A stretch of 6,779 nt of DNA from CAYVJW01 sp964451885 (lineage in GTDB: Bacteria > Patescibacteriota > Gracilibacteria > UBA4473). The DNA lies in contig CAYVJW010000089.1 in NCBI GenBank assembly GCA_964451885.1, positions 1 through 6,779 on the forward strand, given 5' to 3'. Each line of letters begins with the position of its first letter. Within the stretch, counting starts at the first letter, position 1. A program made the translations under genes and the position numbers. Below the pieces are notes generated by a model. The model saw only the letters and a list, made by a program, of their open reading frames with translations. It was not told the origin of the DNA and searched no databases. Positions 1-4,406 of this stretch are shown here, in pieces.

Positions 1-1
1 A

Positions 2-76
2 GTCCGGTTCTTAGAAGGCTGGAGCTCAGCAATGGGCTCTGGCTATTCGGCCAAAACCACCTACCAAACCACCTAA
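2..76 (+). CDS. Possible C-terminal fragment of an unidentified gene
   Basis: Frame 2 is open from the left edge to a TAA at 74-76 and encodes 24 residues beginning VRFLEGWSSAMGS and ending in a threonine-rich tail. Frame 1 is also open, to a TAA at 97-99, but its leucine/asparagine-rich translation looks less protein-like. No domain can be recognised from so short a piece. A chance open stretch is quite possible, because no upstream sequence is visible to test for a start or a family match. Confidence 0.2.
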   Translation, partial: VRFLEGWSSAMGSGYSAKTTYQTT

Positions 77-108
77 TTCCTTGCCTTAGAAATGGGTAAT
101 GCTTGAGA

Positions 109-193
109 AAGAATTAAGATTAAGATTAAGAATTAAGGAAATTTTGTTGTTTGTGCTTTTTGCCCTTAATTCTTCTTCTTAATCTTAATTCTT
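109..193. repeat. AT-rich long inverted repeat downstream of tRNA-Lys
   Basis: Arms 109-138 and 164-193 are reverse complements at 28 of 30 positions, enclosing a 25-nt loop. The arms consist of reiterated AATTAAG/ATTAAG words. The hairpin begins 27 nt beyond the 3' end of the minus-strand tRNA-Lys, so it could stop or protect that transcript. No uridine tract follows it in the minus direction, so it is not a canonical intrinsic terminator. Confidence 0.7.
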
Positions 194-199
194 AATTCT

Positions 200-218
200 A
201 ATTTTGCATCGCAAAATT
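200..218. repeat. Short perfect hairpin abutting the tRNA-Lys 3' end
   Basis: AATTTTGC (200-207) and GCAAAATT (211-218) form a perfect 8-bp stem with a 3-nt loop. It starts one base past the encoded CCA of tRNA-Lys when read on the minus strand. It could mark the pre-tRNA 3' trailer for processing or slow polymerase ahead of the larger hairpin at 109-193. No U-run follows, so a terminator role is not claimed. Confidence 0.5.
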
Positions 219-219
219 T

Positions 220-295
220 TGGTGGGTTGGGCGGGGCTCGAACCCGCGGCCAATAGCTTAAAAGGCTACTGCTCTACCAACTGAGCTACCAACCC
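220..295 (-). tRNA. tRNA-Lys (UUU)
   Basis: The reverse complement folds into a full cloverleaf. The acceptor stem is GGGTTGG/CCAACCC, the D arm contains AGTTGGTAGA, and the anticodon stem is GTAGC/GCTAT with one G-U pair. The anticodon loop CTTTTAA places UUU at 34-36, and the T arm is GCGGG-TTCGAGC-CCCGC. Discriminator A and the 3' CCA are encoded (CCA is at 220-222 on the plus strand). UUU reads lysine codons AAA and AAG. Its immediate 5' flank resembles that of the tRNA-Ala at 3829-3905, and two structured repeat units lie just upstream. Confidence 0.97.
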
Positions 296-303
296 GTCGT
301 CAG

Positions 304-409
304 AGATGACTCCATGTCTACGTCCCTCCTACCGTCGGGACTTCGCTTATTCCGTCATCTTCTCCTCTCGAATTTTCATCTTTAGGGATAAAAATTCGGA
401 TTTTAGAAC
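304..409 (-). repeat. Structured repeat element, unit 1 (beside tRNA-Lys)
   Basis: This 106-bp unit is tandem with 410-517. In plus-strand order it has an outer stem AGATGAC (304-310) with GTCATCT (354-360), a conserved strand TCCATGTCTAC (311-321), an inner hairpin GTCCC (322-326) with GGGAC (337-341), a second conserved strand at 342-353 (TTCGCTTATTCC), and a spacer TCCTCTC. It ends with an 11-bp hairpin (370-397) closing on loop TTTAGG. The one mismatch in that last hairpin, C opposite A, becomes a U-G pair in the minus-strand RNA. The minus strand is also the tRNA strand, and the unit ends 9 nt before the tRNA 5' end. No protein-like frame is seen in it. Confidence 0.75.
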
Positions 410-517
410 AAGAAACTCCATGTCTACGTGTCCTTCTATGGTCGGACACTCCGCTTATTCCGTTTCTTCTTCCTCTCAAAAATCCATCTTTAGGGATTGA
501 ATTTCAATTTTTAAAAC
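410..517 (-). repeat. Structured repeat element, unit 2
   Basis: This 108-bp unit directly abuts unit 1. The outer stem is AAGAAAC (410-416) with GTTTCTT (462-468), and the inner hairpin is GTGTCC (428-433) with GGACAC (444-449). The strands between them, TCCATGTCTAC (417-427) and TCCGCTTATTCC (450-461), match unit 1 at 11/11 and 11/12 positions. The outer stem differs from unit 1 by four double substitutions that all keep pairing, and the inner stem is one pair longer. The terminal hairpin (478-505) is weaker, about 8 of 11 pairs. A TATAAT box on the minus strand lies just upstream (543-548). Confidence 0.75.
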
Positions 518-542
518 ATCTTTCTTTTTCCCTTAATTGATA

Positions 543-548
543 ATTATA
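543..548 (-). promoter_or_regulatory. Candidate -10 box (TATAAT) reading toward the repeat units and tRNA-Lys
   Basis: ATTATA on the plus strand is a perfect minus-strand TATAAT. A start near 536 would begin transcription about 20 nt before repeat unit 2 and continue through unit 1 into tRNA-Lys. The -35 region is only a poly-T stretch without a good TTGACA match. The box sits in AT-rich DNA where such words arise by chance, so support is modest. Confidence 0.35.
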
Positions 549-595
549 GTAGGTGGATTTTAAATAAAAAAGCTAAATGCGTCAATGGAATTGTT

Positions 596-623
596 TTGAC
601 ATTTGTTATTGTAAATATATAAA
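596..623 (+). promoter_or_regulatory. Promoter of the Na/Pi cotransporter transcript
   Basis: A perfect TTGACA (596-601) is followed after 16 bp by TATAAA (618-623), the pattern of a sigma-70-type promoter. Transcription would begin near 630 and give a 5' leader of about 310 nt before the ATG at 939. The -35 box overlaps a small inverted repeat, GTCAA (581-585) with TTGAC (596-600), which could be an operator. That last point is inference. Confidence 0.55.
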
Positions 624-695
624 ACTAAAAATCTGCATGTTCTGCAACAATAAAAATAAAAGAAGAAATTGCTCTTCTACATATCGGCTAAAAAT

Positions 696-749
696 ACTGT
701 TTTGGGGTACCTGGAAGTGTTTTCCCGCTTTTAGGTGCCCCCAAACAGT
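696..749 (+). promoter_or_regulatory. Long leader hairpin upstream of the Na/Pi cotransporter
   Basis: The arms 696-712 and 733-749 pair over 17 positions with a single U/C mismatch and one U-G wobble that pairs only in plus-strand RNA. They comprise ACTGTTT/AAACAGT, GGGG/CCCC and ACCT/AGGT. The apical part can close further through GGAA/TTCC. A second small stem, AACTG (763-767) with CAGTT (777-781), holds the Shine-Dalgarno-like AAAGGAG in its loop. A third, CCACAA-GAGG-TTGTGG, lies at 863-878. Together they suggest a structured, possibly regulatory leader. I do not recognise a known riboswitch class. Confidence 0.5.
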
Positions 750-782
750 TCGTACAACGAAAAACTGAGAAAGGAGCAGTTG

Positions 783-860
783 ATGATGAATGTTTTTTGG
801 TGTTGGCCAGCTTGTTTTCGGCAGGCGGTCGGCTCTTTCAATGGAGATGTTCACGATTGA
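783..860 (+). CDS. Possible leader ORF, 25 residues
   Basis: An ATG at 783 (followed directly by another at 786) lies 6 nt after AAAGGAG (770-776) and opens a 25-residue frame ending at TGA 858-860, 78 bp before the cotransporter start. The peptide starts MMNVFWCWPACF and has two Trp and two Cys in a short span. An overlapping frame from 790 to 909 (39 residues) is a competing possibility. The ribosome site sits in a small hairpin loop, which would suit translation-coupled control. Nothing shows that it is translated, and it may be chance. Confidence 0.25.
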   Translation: MMNVFWCWPACFRQAVGSFNGDVHD

Positions 861-938
861 TTCCACAAGAGGTTGTGGTGAAACCGTGGACATTGAGATA
901 TCAACGTAAAATCAAGTGATCGAAAGGAGAGATGCCTT

Positions 939-2714
939 ATGAACAGGCTACTTATTTTTGGGTTCGGAGCGCTGTTGCTTGCGAACGCAGTCCCCGCGTT
1001 TGCCGCTGATACGACTGTCTCCGGAGGTCTTGACTGGTTTACGATGGGAATGAACCTTCTTGGAGGTCTGGCTCTGTTCCTCTTCGGGATGGAAATGATG
1101 TCGAATGCCCTCAAGACGGTTGCCGGGGATAAGATGAAGACAATCCTCGGAAAGTTTACCAAGAACCGAGTTTTTGGGATGTTCACCGGGGCTTTTGTGA
1201 CAGCAGTGATTCAGTCTTCTTCGGTGACGACGGTACTTCTCGTGGGGTTTGTTACCGCAGGTCTGATAAGCCTTTCTCAAGCGGTGGGTGTGATCATCGG
1301 GGCCAATATCGGAACGACCATCACGGCTCAGATCATTGCTTTCAAGGTGACAAAGTATGCTCTGATCATGGTCACGATTGGTTTTCTTATGAACTTCGTC
1401 GGAAAGAAGGAGAAAACCAAGCAGTACGGCCTTATGTTTCTGGGATTGGGACTGGTTTTCTTCGGCATGGGAATGATGAGCGGGGCGATGAAGCCTCTTC
1501 GCACCTATGAGCCTTTCTTGCAGATGATGAAGGAGGTGGAGAATCCGCTTTACGGAATCGTTATCGCGGCAGCTTTTACCGGTTTGATACAATCTTCTTC
1601 GGCCACGACGGGTATCATTCTGGCGATGGCCATGCAGGGGTTGATAACGCTCGAGGCTGGCATTGCCCTCAGTCTTGGCGCCAACATTGGTACCTGTGTG
1701 ACGGCTGGGTTGGCCTCCCTCGGCAAGCCTCGTGAAGCGGTGAGAGTAGCTATTGTCCATATCACGTTCAATACCGTAGGGGCCCTTCTGGTCGTTGGGT
1801 TCATTCCGATGTTCTCGGAGTTTGTCCGCGGAATCTCGCCGGTTTATCCAGACCTCGAAGGTCTGGATCGCTTGGCCAAGGAAGCGCCTCGGCAGATTGC
1901 TAACGCTCATACGATATTCAACGTAGGAGCGGCTCTTTTCTTTCTTCCTTTGGTTAGATTGCTGGCTTGGGTTGCCATGCGGATTGTTCCTGCCAAGAAG
2001 AAGGATAGCGCTGATGTCGAAGCACCCTCTCAGTTGCTCGATGATACCGCGATCGAAGAAACGCCCGGGATTGCTCTTGATGCGGCGTTTCGTGAGATCA
2101 ATCAGATGGAGCGTGACGTTCGAGCGATGCTTGCAGCGGCTGTTCCGGCAGTTGCTTCCGGTAACAAGGAAGAAATGCAGAAAGTGTCGGCCAATGACGA
2201 TCGGGTTGATCGGCGTCATGCACAGCTGTTCGTTTATTTTCAGAAGTTGGCGAATCAATCGTTGTCATGCGGTTTGAGCAAACGTCTTACGCTTGCTTGG
2301 AGGATTGCTGACCATGTCGAGCATATGGGAGACTCCATGGAGGGGGGCCTTCTCGATATCGCTCGGAAATGGGAAAAAGATGCTTCCATGAGCAAGGAAA
2401 CACAACAGCGCTTCCAGGGTCTCCACAAGATGGTGGGAGATGTTTTGGAACTGACTTTGCAGCTTGTTGACAAGCTGACTGATTCTTCTGTGCCACAACC
2501 GGAAGTTCAGGCGCTTGCCCGGCAGGTGAATGAGGCAAAGGTTCGTGCAAAGGATGCCAATGATGAGTTCAAGGCGTATCTTCGCAATCAGCGTTCGGTT
2601 TCTAAGGATCCTCATCGGGAGATGTTGTACGGCCTGGAAACGAAGCTGGCTGAAACCCTTTGGCAGGTGGTTCACCATGCCAAGCGGGTTGCCGAATTTG
2701 TTTTGGGGAAATGA
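939..2714 (+). CDS. Na+/phosphate cotransporter family protein with C-terminal PhoU-like domain
   Basis: This 591-residue inner-membrane transporter belongs to the NptA/YjbB family (Na_Pi_cotrans repeats plus PhoU-like tail), which moves inorganic phosphate with sodium. A signal-like segment ends near AFAA (20-23). Two inverted homologous halves are visible. The first has QSSSVTT (92-98) and GANIGTT (121-127); the second has QSSSATTG (218-225) and GANIGTC (247-253), followed by HITFNTVG and AHTIFNVG. The QSSS motifs are the family's substrate/sodium-site hallmark. From about residue 375 a helical, charged PhoU-like region runs to the end. The ATG is preceded by AAAGGAGA with good spacing. The gene is monocistronic, flanked by a promoter, a long leader and its own terminator. 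One sampled line of the gene (1201-1260) is 53% G+C, against 35% and 45% in two sampled lines of the 4407-5321 gene, which hints at a different history. Confidence 0.95.
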   Translation: MNRLLIFGFGALLLANAVPAFAADTTVSGGLDWFTMGMNLLGGLALFLFGMEMMSNALKTVAGDKMKTILGKFTKNRVFGMFTGAFVTAVIQSSSVTTVLLVGFVTAGLISLSQAVGVIIGANIGTTITAQIIAFKVTKYALIMVTIGFLMNFVGKKEKTKQYGLMFLGLGLVFFGMGMMSGAMKPLRTYEPFLQMMKEVENPLYGIVIAAAFTGLIQSSSATTGIILAMAMQGLITLEAGIALSLGANIGTCVTAGLASLGKPREAVRVAIVHITFNTVGALLVVGFIPMFSEFVRGISPVYPDLEGLDRLAKEAPRQIANAHTIFNVGAALFFLPLVRLLAWVAMRIVPAKKKDSADVEAPSQLLDDTAIEETPGIALDAAFREINQMERDVRAMLAAAVPAVASGNKEEMQKVSANDDRVDRRHAQLFVYFQKLANQSLSCGLSKRLTLAWRIADHVEHMGDSMEGGLLDIARKWEKDASMSKETQQRFQGLHKMVGDVLELTLQLVDKLTDSSVPQPEVQALARQVNEAKVRAKDANDEFKAYLRNQRSVSKDPHREMLYGLETKLAETLWQVVHHAKRVAEFVLGK

Positions 2715-2761
2715 TGGGAAGTATCCTTTCTTTGGGAAATGGAATTCCCTCTGTTTGAATC

Positions 2762-2797
2762 AAGAGCGTGTGTCCTTCGGGACCGCGCTCTTTTTTT
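2762..2797 (+). terminator. Intrinsic terminator of the Na/Pi cotransporter gene
   Basis: AAGAGCG (2762-2768) pairs with CGCTCTT (2786-2792). The stem continues through a T-G and a G-C pair, skips one bulged T, and closes with GTCC/GGAC on a TTCG loop, the very stable C(UUCG)G cap. Seven thymines (2791-2797) follow. It lies 48 bp after the stop codon. Confidence 0.92.
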
Positions 2798-2801
2798 AAT
2801 T

Positions 2802-2840
2802 AAAAAAATGGTTGACGCCGCGTTCATGCGTACGTCAACC
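2802..2840 (-). terminator. Intrinsic terminator of the minus-strand membrane-protein gene
   Basis: Read on the minus strand, GGTTGACG and CGTCAACC (2833-2840 and 2810-2817) form an 8-bp stem with an inner CGC/GCG stem. A T-run follows, corresponding to the plus-strand A-run 2802-2808. It lies about 75 bp beyond the stop of the gene at 2914-3333. It is separate from, but adjacent to, the terminator of the opposing gene. Confidence 0.75.
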
Positions 2841-2897
2841 TAGAGATTTGGCAGGTTGACGCCGCGTTCATGCGTACGTCAACCTAGAGATTTGGCA
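2810..2897. repeat. Two exact 44-bp tandem repeats carrying a palindrome
   Basis: Units 2810-2853 and 2854-2897 are identical. Each starts with the palindrome GGTTGACG-15 nt-CGTCAACC and ends with TAGAGATTTGGCA. The first copy has a flanking A-run and can terminate minus-strand transcription; the second lacks that run. Exact identity suggests a recent duplication of the terminator hairpin or of a mobile palindromic element between two convergent genes. Confidence 0.93.
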
Positions 2898-2913
2898 GTT
2901 GGAAAGGAAGTAT

Positions 2914-3333
2914 TCAGTTTGTCCACCACATTTTCAATTTTGTCCATCCTATCATCAGTAAGCCTCTTATTGTTAATCTGATGCGAATAGGGATTGGGAG
3001 GACGAGAAGGGCAAGCGGATTTACTTTGAAAAAGATCTTCCTTAGGTTTTTTGCCGTCCTGTTGTAGTTGTTCGGAACCCATTGGAACGATTGAGAGACA
3101 GGAAAACAGATGATCGCTACGGCGGCCATTCCAATGGTTATCCAGGAGATTGCGGTGATGAAACTTGCCATACTCATTGTTGTGTTTCCTACCACGATAT
3201 GAAGGAAGGAAAGGATGATGGTCAGAGATAGTCCCAATGCAGCTGAGACCATGATGGCCCACCAATAAGCATGGATATAACCATTTGCCGATACAACAAC
3301 CCACCAGAGGATTATTTTATCGATTAATTTCAT
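2914..3333 (-). CDS. Hypothetical small integral membrane protein
   Basis: This 139-residue frame starts at ATG 3331-3333, 7 nt after a strong AAGGAG ribosome site (3341-3346 on the plus strand). That site decides against the longer frame beginning at 3396. Hydrophobic segments cover roughly residues 7-17, 24-50 and 56-79. Next come a polar stretch (QSFQWVPNNYNRTAKNLRK, 81-99), a short hydrophobic piece (107-115) and a strongly basic, Trp-rich tail. No family is recognised and no catalytic motif is visible. The gene is convergent with the phosphate transporter, ends at its own terminator hairpin, and stands alone, so its context gives no functional clue. Confidence 0.75.
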   Translation of the reverse strand: MKLIDKIILWWVVVSANGYIHAYWWAIMVSAALGLSLTIILSFLHIVVGNTTMSMASFITAISWITIGMAAVAIICFPVSQSFQWVPNNYNRTAKNLRKIFFKVNPLALLVLPIPIRIRLTIRGLLMIGWTKLKMWWTN

Positions 3334-3370
3334 ATTACAGCTCCTTGTCGTGATGTTTCGGTGAAGAGAG

Positions 3371-3376
3371 AGTATA
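3371..3376 (-). promoter_or_regulatory. Candidate -10 box of the minus-strand membrane-protein gene
   Basis: AGTATA on the plus strand reads TATACT on the minus strand, 37 bp upstream of the ATG at 3333, leaving a leader of about 30 nt that includes AAGGAG. A TTGGCA lies 14 bp further upstream, which is shorter than the usual spacer, so the -35 assignment is weak. Confidence 0.4.
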
Positions 3377-3402
3377 GGATTTCCGATTGCTGCCAAAGAT
3401 CT

Positions 3403-3463
3403 GATCGAATTGTGAATAAATAAGATTTTTTGGAAAAATTTATTTAATCAGGACAATTTGATC
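3403..3463. repeat. Concentric inverted repeat A (61 bp) in the 3334-3828 gene-free stretch
   Basis: The outer arms GATCGAATTGT (3403-3413) and ACAATTTGATC (3453-3463) pair at 10 of 11 positions, the exception being a G-T wobble. Within them 3417-3430 and 3434-3446 form an AT-rich stem of about 13 bp, with one bulged A and one G-T pair, around a TGG loop. Both levels share nearly the same centre. It lies upstream of the promoter of the minus-strand membrane gene. Confidence 0.6.
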
Positions 3464-3533
3464 GTGGTCTGTATTAAATTAGAATAAAGATTGTTGTCAA
3501 AAGAAAATGCTCAGAGCAAAAAAATGTGAGTAC

Positions 3534-3695
3534 TTAGGGACTTAGCAGTAAATAACTTACCAATTTTAATATCTTTTTCTCCGTGTACTTCGTCAGAAAA
3601 ACTTCGCCATATTATAATATGACTCAGCTTCTCTTTCTCGTACACGAAAAAAAATCTCATCAAACTTGGTAACTTATTTTCTGCCAAGCCCCTTA
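3534..3695. repeat. Concentric inverted repeat B (about 160 bp), MITE-like
   Basis: Arms 3534-3588 and 3640-3695 are imperfect reverse complements. The outer 37 positions match at 30, and the inner CGTGTAC/GTACACG (3582-3588, 3640-3646) is perfect. The exact centre is a perfect 14-bp palindrome, CATATTATAATATG (3608-3621). All levels share one centre near 3614.5. Three of the seven outer mismatches are A opposite C on the plus strand, which become U-G pairs in minus-strand RNA. CTTAGGGA occurs at both ends (3533-3540, 3692-3699), possibly a target duplication. No coding frame is seen inside. It fits a non-autonomous mobile element or a large structured RNA. Confidence 0.65.
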
Positions 3696-3740
3696 GGGAT
3701 AAGTTTTTTCGTGATAGTAGATGGATTGTCGGACGTAGTT

Positions 3741-3794
3741 TTCGATATATCGAAGAAGCCCGTCTTCGCTAAGGCTACGCCGGGTAGGCTTCTT
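3741..3794. repeat. Palindrome plus hairpin repeat downstream of tRNA-Ala
   Basis: A perfect 14-bp palindrome TTCGATATATCGAA (3741-3754) adjoins and slightly overlaps a hairpin-forming repeat with arms AAGAAGCC (3753-3760) and GGCTTCTT (3787-3794). The interior of that repeat (CTTCGCTAAGGCTACG) resembles short dispersed repeats I remember from other CPR genomes; I cannot verify that here. It lies 35 bp past the 3' end of tRNA-Ala and could belong to that transcript's trailer. Confidence 0.5.
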
Positions 3795-3828
3795 ATTCCG
3801 ATTCGCTTCGCTTATCACAAACGAAGTT

Positions 3829-3905
3829 TGGTGGAGCCACAGGGATTCGAACCCTGGACCTCCTGCTTGCAAAGCAGATGCTCTAGCCAGCTGAGCTATG
3901 GCCCC
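3829..3905 (-). tRNA. tRNA-Ala (UGC)
   Basis: The reverse complement gives a complete 77-nt cloverleaf with encoded CCA. The acceptor is GGGGCCA/TGGCTCC, which contains the G3-U70 pair that alanyl-tRNA synthetase uses as its identity element. The D loop contains AGCTGGCTAGA, the anticodon loop TTTGCAA places UGC, and the T arm has TTCGAAT. UGC reads GCN alanine codons. The frames open across it on both strands are the familiar artefacts of tRNA sequence, not proteins. Confidence 0.97.
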
Positions 3906-4035
3906 TCGTCGGGAATGGCTCCATACTTCCGGTAACCCGCTATCACGGACGACCTCCAGTATTCTCCCTGAGCCTGAGCAGCGCCGAAGGCCGCATCCCC
4001 TCCTCTCGAAATCCAATCTTTAGAGATTGAATTTC
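3906..4035 (-). repeat. Diverged third copy of the structured element, beside tRNA-Ala
   Basis: The flank next to tRNA-Ala (TCGTC-GG-AATGGCTCCAT, 3906-3924) parallels the flank of tRNA-Lys (TCGTC-AG-GATGACTCCAT). The far end (4001-4035) repeats the 35-bp terminal block of units 1 and 2, from TCCTCTC to ATTTC. Here the terminal hairpin (4008-4035) pairs at 10 of 11 positions, and the remaining C/A pair becomes U-G on the minus strand. The middle has diverged: a weak TCCG/CGGA hairpin replaces the inner stem. A stretch from 3967 to about 3990, with a doubled CTGAGC motif and GCGCCGAAGG, looks like an inserted REP-type repeat. Confidence 0.55.
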
Positions 4036-4055
4036 GGTGTTCTGATCTTCCATTA

Positions 4056-4292
4056 TCAGAGAAATTCTCTACCGAACATTGATATCAAGAAGCTTTGTAA
4101 CCCTCCTGTCATCCACATGAATGAGATGATTATCATTGCCAGTCCTATAAGCTTTAAAAATGAATAAGTTCTTCCTTTTCCGAGATATCTTTCCGCAAAT
4201 TCAATTTCGCCAGTGAAATCGCCTACTTTCTTGGTATAGACGATAATGTAGATACCCCAAATGATTACTAACCAGGCGATAAGAGTATCCAT
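4056..4292 (-). CDS. Hypothetical two-helix small membrane protein
   Basis: This 78-residue frame from ATG 4290-4292 has a hydrophobic helix at about residues 3-20, a polar loop GDFTGEIEFAERYLGKG (24-40), and a second helix at about 46-68. The upstream TTG at 4313 would sit almost at the predicted transcription start, so the ATG is preferred. There is no clear Shine-Dalgarno site. I do not recognise a named family. The loop looks like conserved protein rather than chance, and the gene is transcribed divergently from the pilin-hairpin operon through back-to-back promoters, so a shared role is possible but unproven. It ends 20 bp before the third structured element, with tRNA-Ala beyond, and could be co-transcribed with both. 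Confidence 0.7.
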   Translation of the reverse strand: MDTLIAWLVIIWGIYIIVYTKKVGDFTGEIEFAERYLGKGRTYSFLKLIGLAMIIISFMWMTGGLQSFLISMFGREFL

Positions 4293-4323
4293 TCTGAAAT
4301 CTGCAAAGAACAAAGCAATATAA

Positions 4324-4351
4324 ATTCTAGTTCGGCGCTTCGTTTTGTCAA
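4324..4351 (-). promoter_or_regulatory. Promoter of the 78-residue membrane protein
   Basis: On the minus strand a perfect TTGACA (plus 4346-4351) is followed after 16 bp by TAGAAT (plus 4324-4329). The start would be near 4317, giving a leader of about 25 nt to the ATG at 4292. It is back to back with the plus-strand promoter: the -35 boxes are only 8 bp apart. Confidence 0.6.
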
Positions 4352-4359
4352 AATTTTGT

Positions 4360-4388
4360 TTGAGAAAACAGCTTTTTTATGGTAAAAT
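4360..4388 (+). promoter_or_regulatory. Extended -10 promoter of the pilin-hairpin operon
   Basis: TTGAGA (4360-4365) is followed after 17 bp by TAAAAT (4383-4388), with TATGG immediately before it supplying an extended -10 TGn motif. The predicted start, about 4395, lies only about 10 nt before the first codon. The AAGGGG at 4389-4394 would then fall just upstream of the mRNA, and the first gene would be nearly leaderless. Confidence 0.6.
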
Positions 4389-4406
4389 AAGGGGAATATC
4401 TTTGTG

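Noticed and set aside
306..500. A 64-residue plus-strand frame through the tandem repeat
   Set aside because: It spans two copies of a structured repeat whose lengths differ by 2 bp, so the repeated segments are read in different frames. The stems covary without regard to codons.
304..517. CRISPR array
   Set aside because: There are only two directly abutting long units with diverged sequence and no unique spacers.
606..1186. Minus-strand frames of 95 and 111 residues over the leader and the start of the transporter
   Set aside because: They overlap the promoter, hairpins and start of a well-supported gene, and have no ribosome site or family signature.
948..2258. A 436-residue open frame antisense to the phosphate transporter
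   Set aside because: It is rich in His, Arg and Ser with no domain or hydrophobic pattern, and lies fully opposite a gene with clear family motifs. It is a codon-bias shadow.
2879..3304. A 141-residue minus-strand frame overlapping the orphan membrane protein
   Set aside because: It begins within the repeat-flanked region in another frame, has a Cys/His-rich low-plausibility composition, and lacks the AAGGAG site that fits the frame at 2914-3333.
3508..3518. Small hairpin TGCT-CAG-AGCA as a minus-strand terminator
   Set aside because: It has only four pairs and an interrupted T-run, which is too weak to call.
3533..3699. Matching CTTAGGGA at both ends as proof of transposition
   Set aside because: The word is itself nearly palindromic and partly lies in the inverted arms, so it may just be part of the repeat. 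It is kept only as a hint.
3666..4016. Frames of about 90-107 residues open on both strands across the tRNA-Ala
   Set aside because: Their peptides are the standard artefactual translations of tRNA-Ala and its complement, and the rest runs through palindromic repeats. The cloverleaf explains the sequence.
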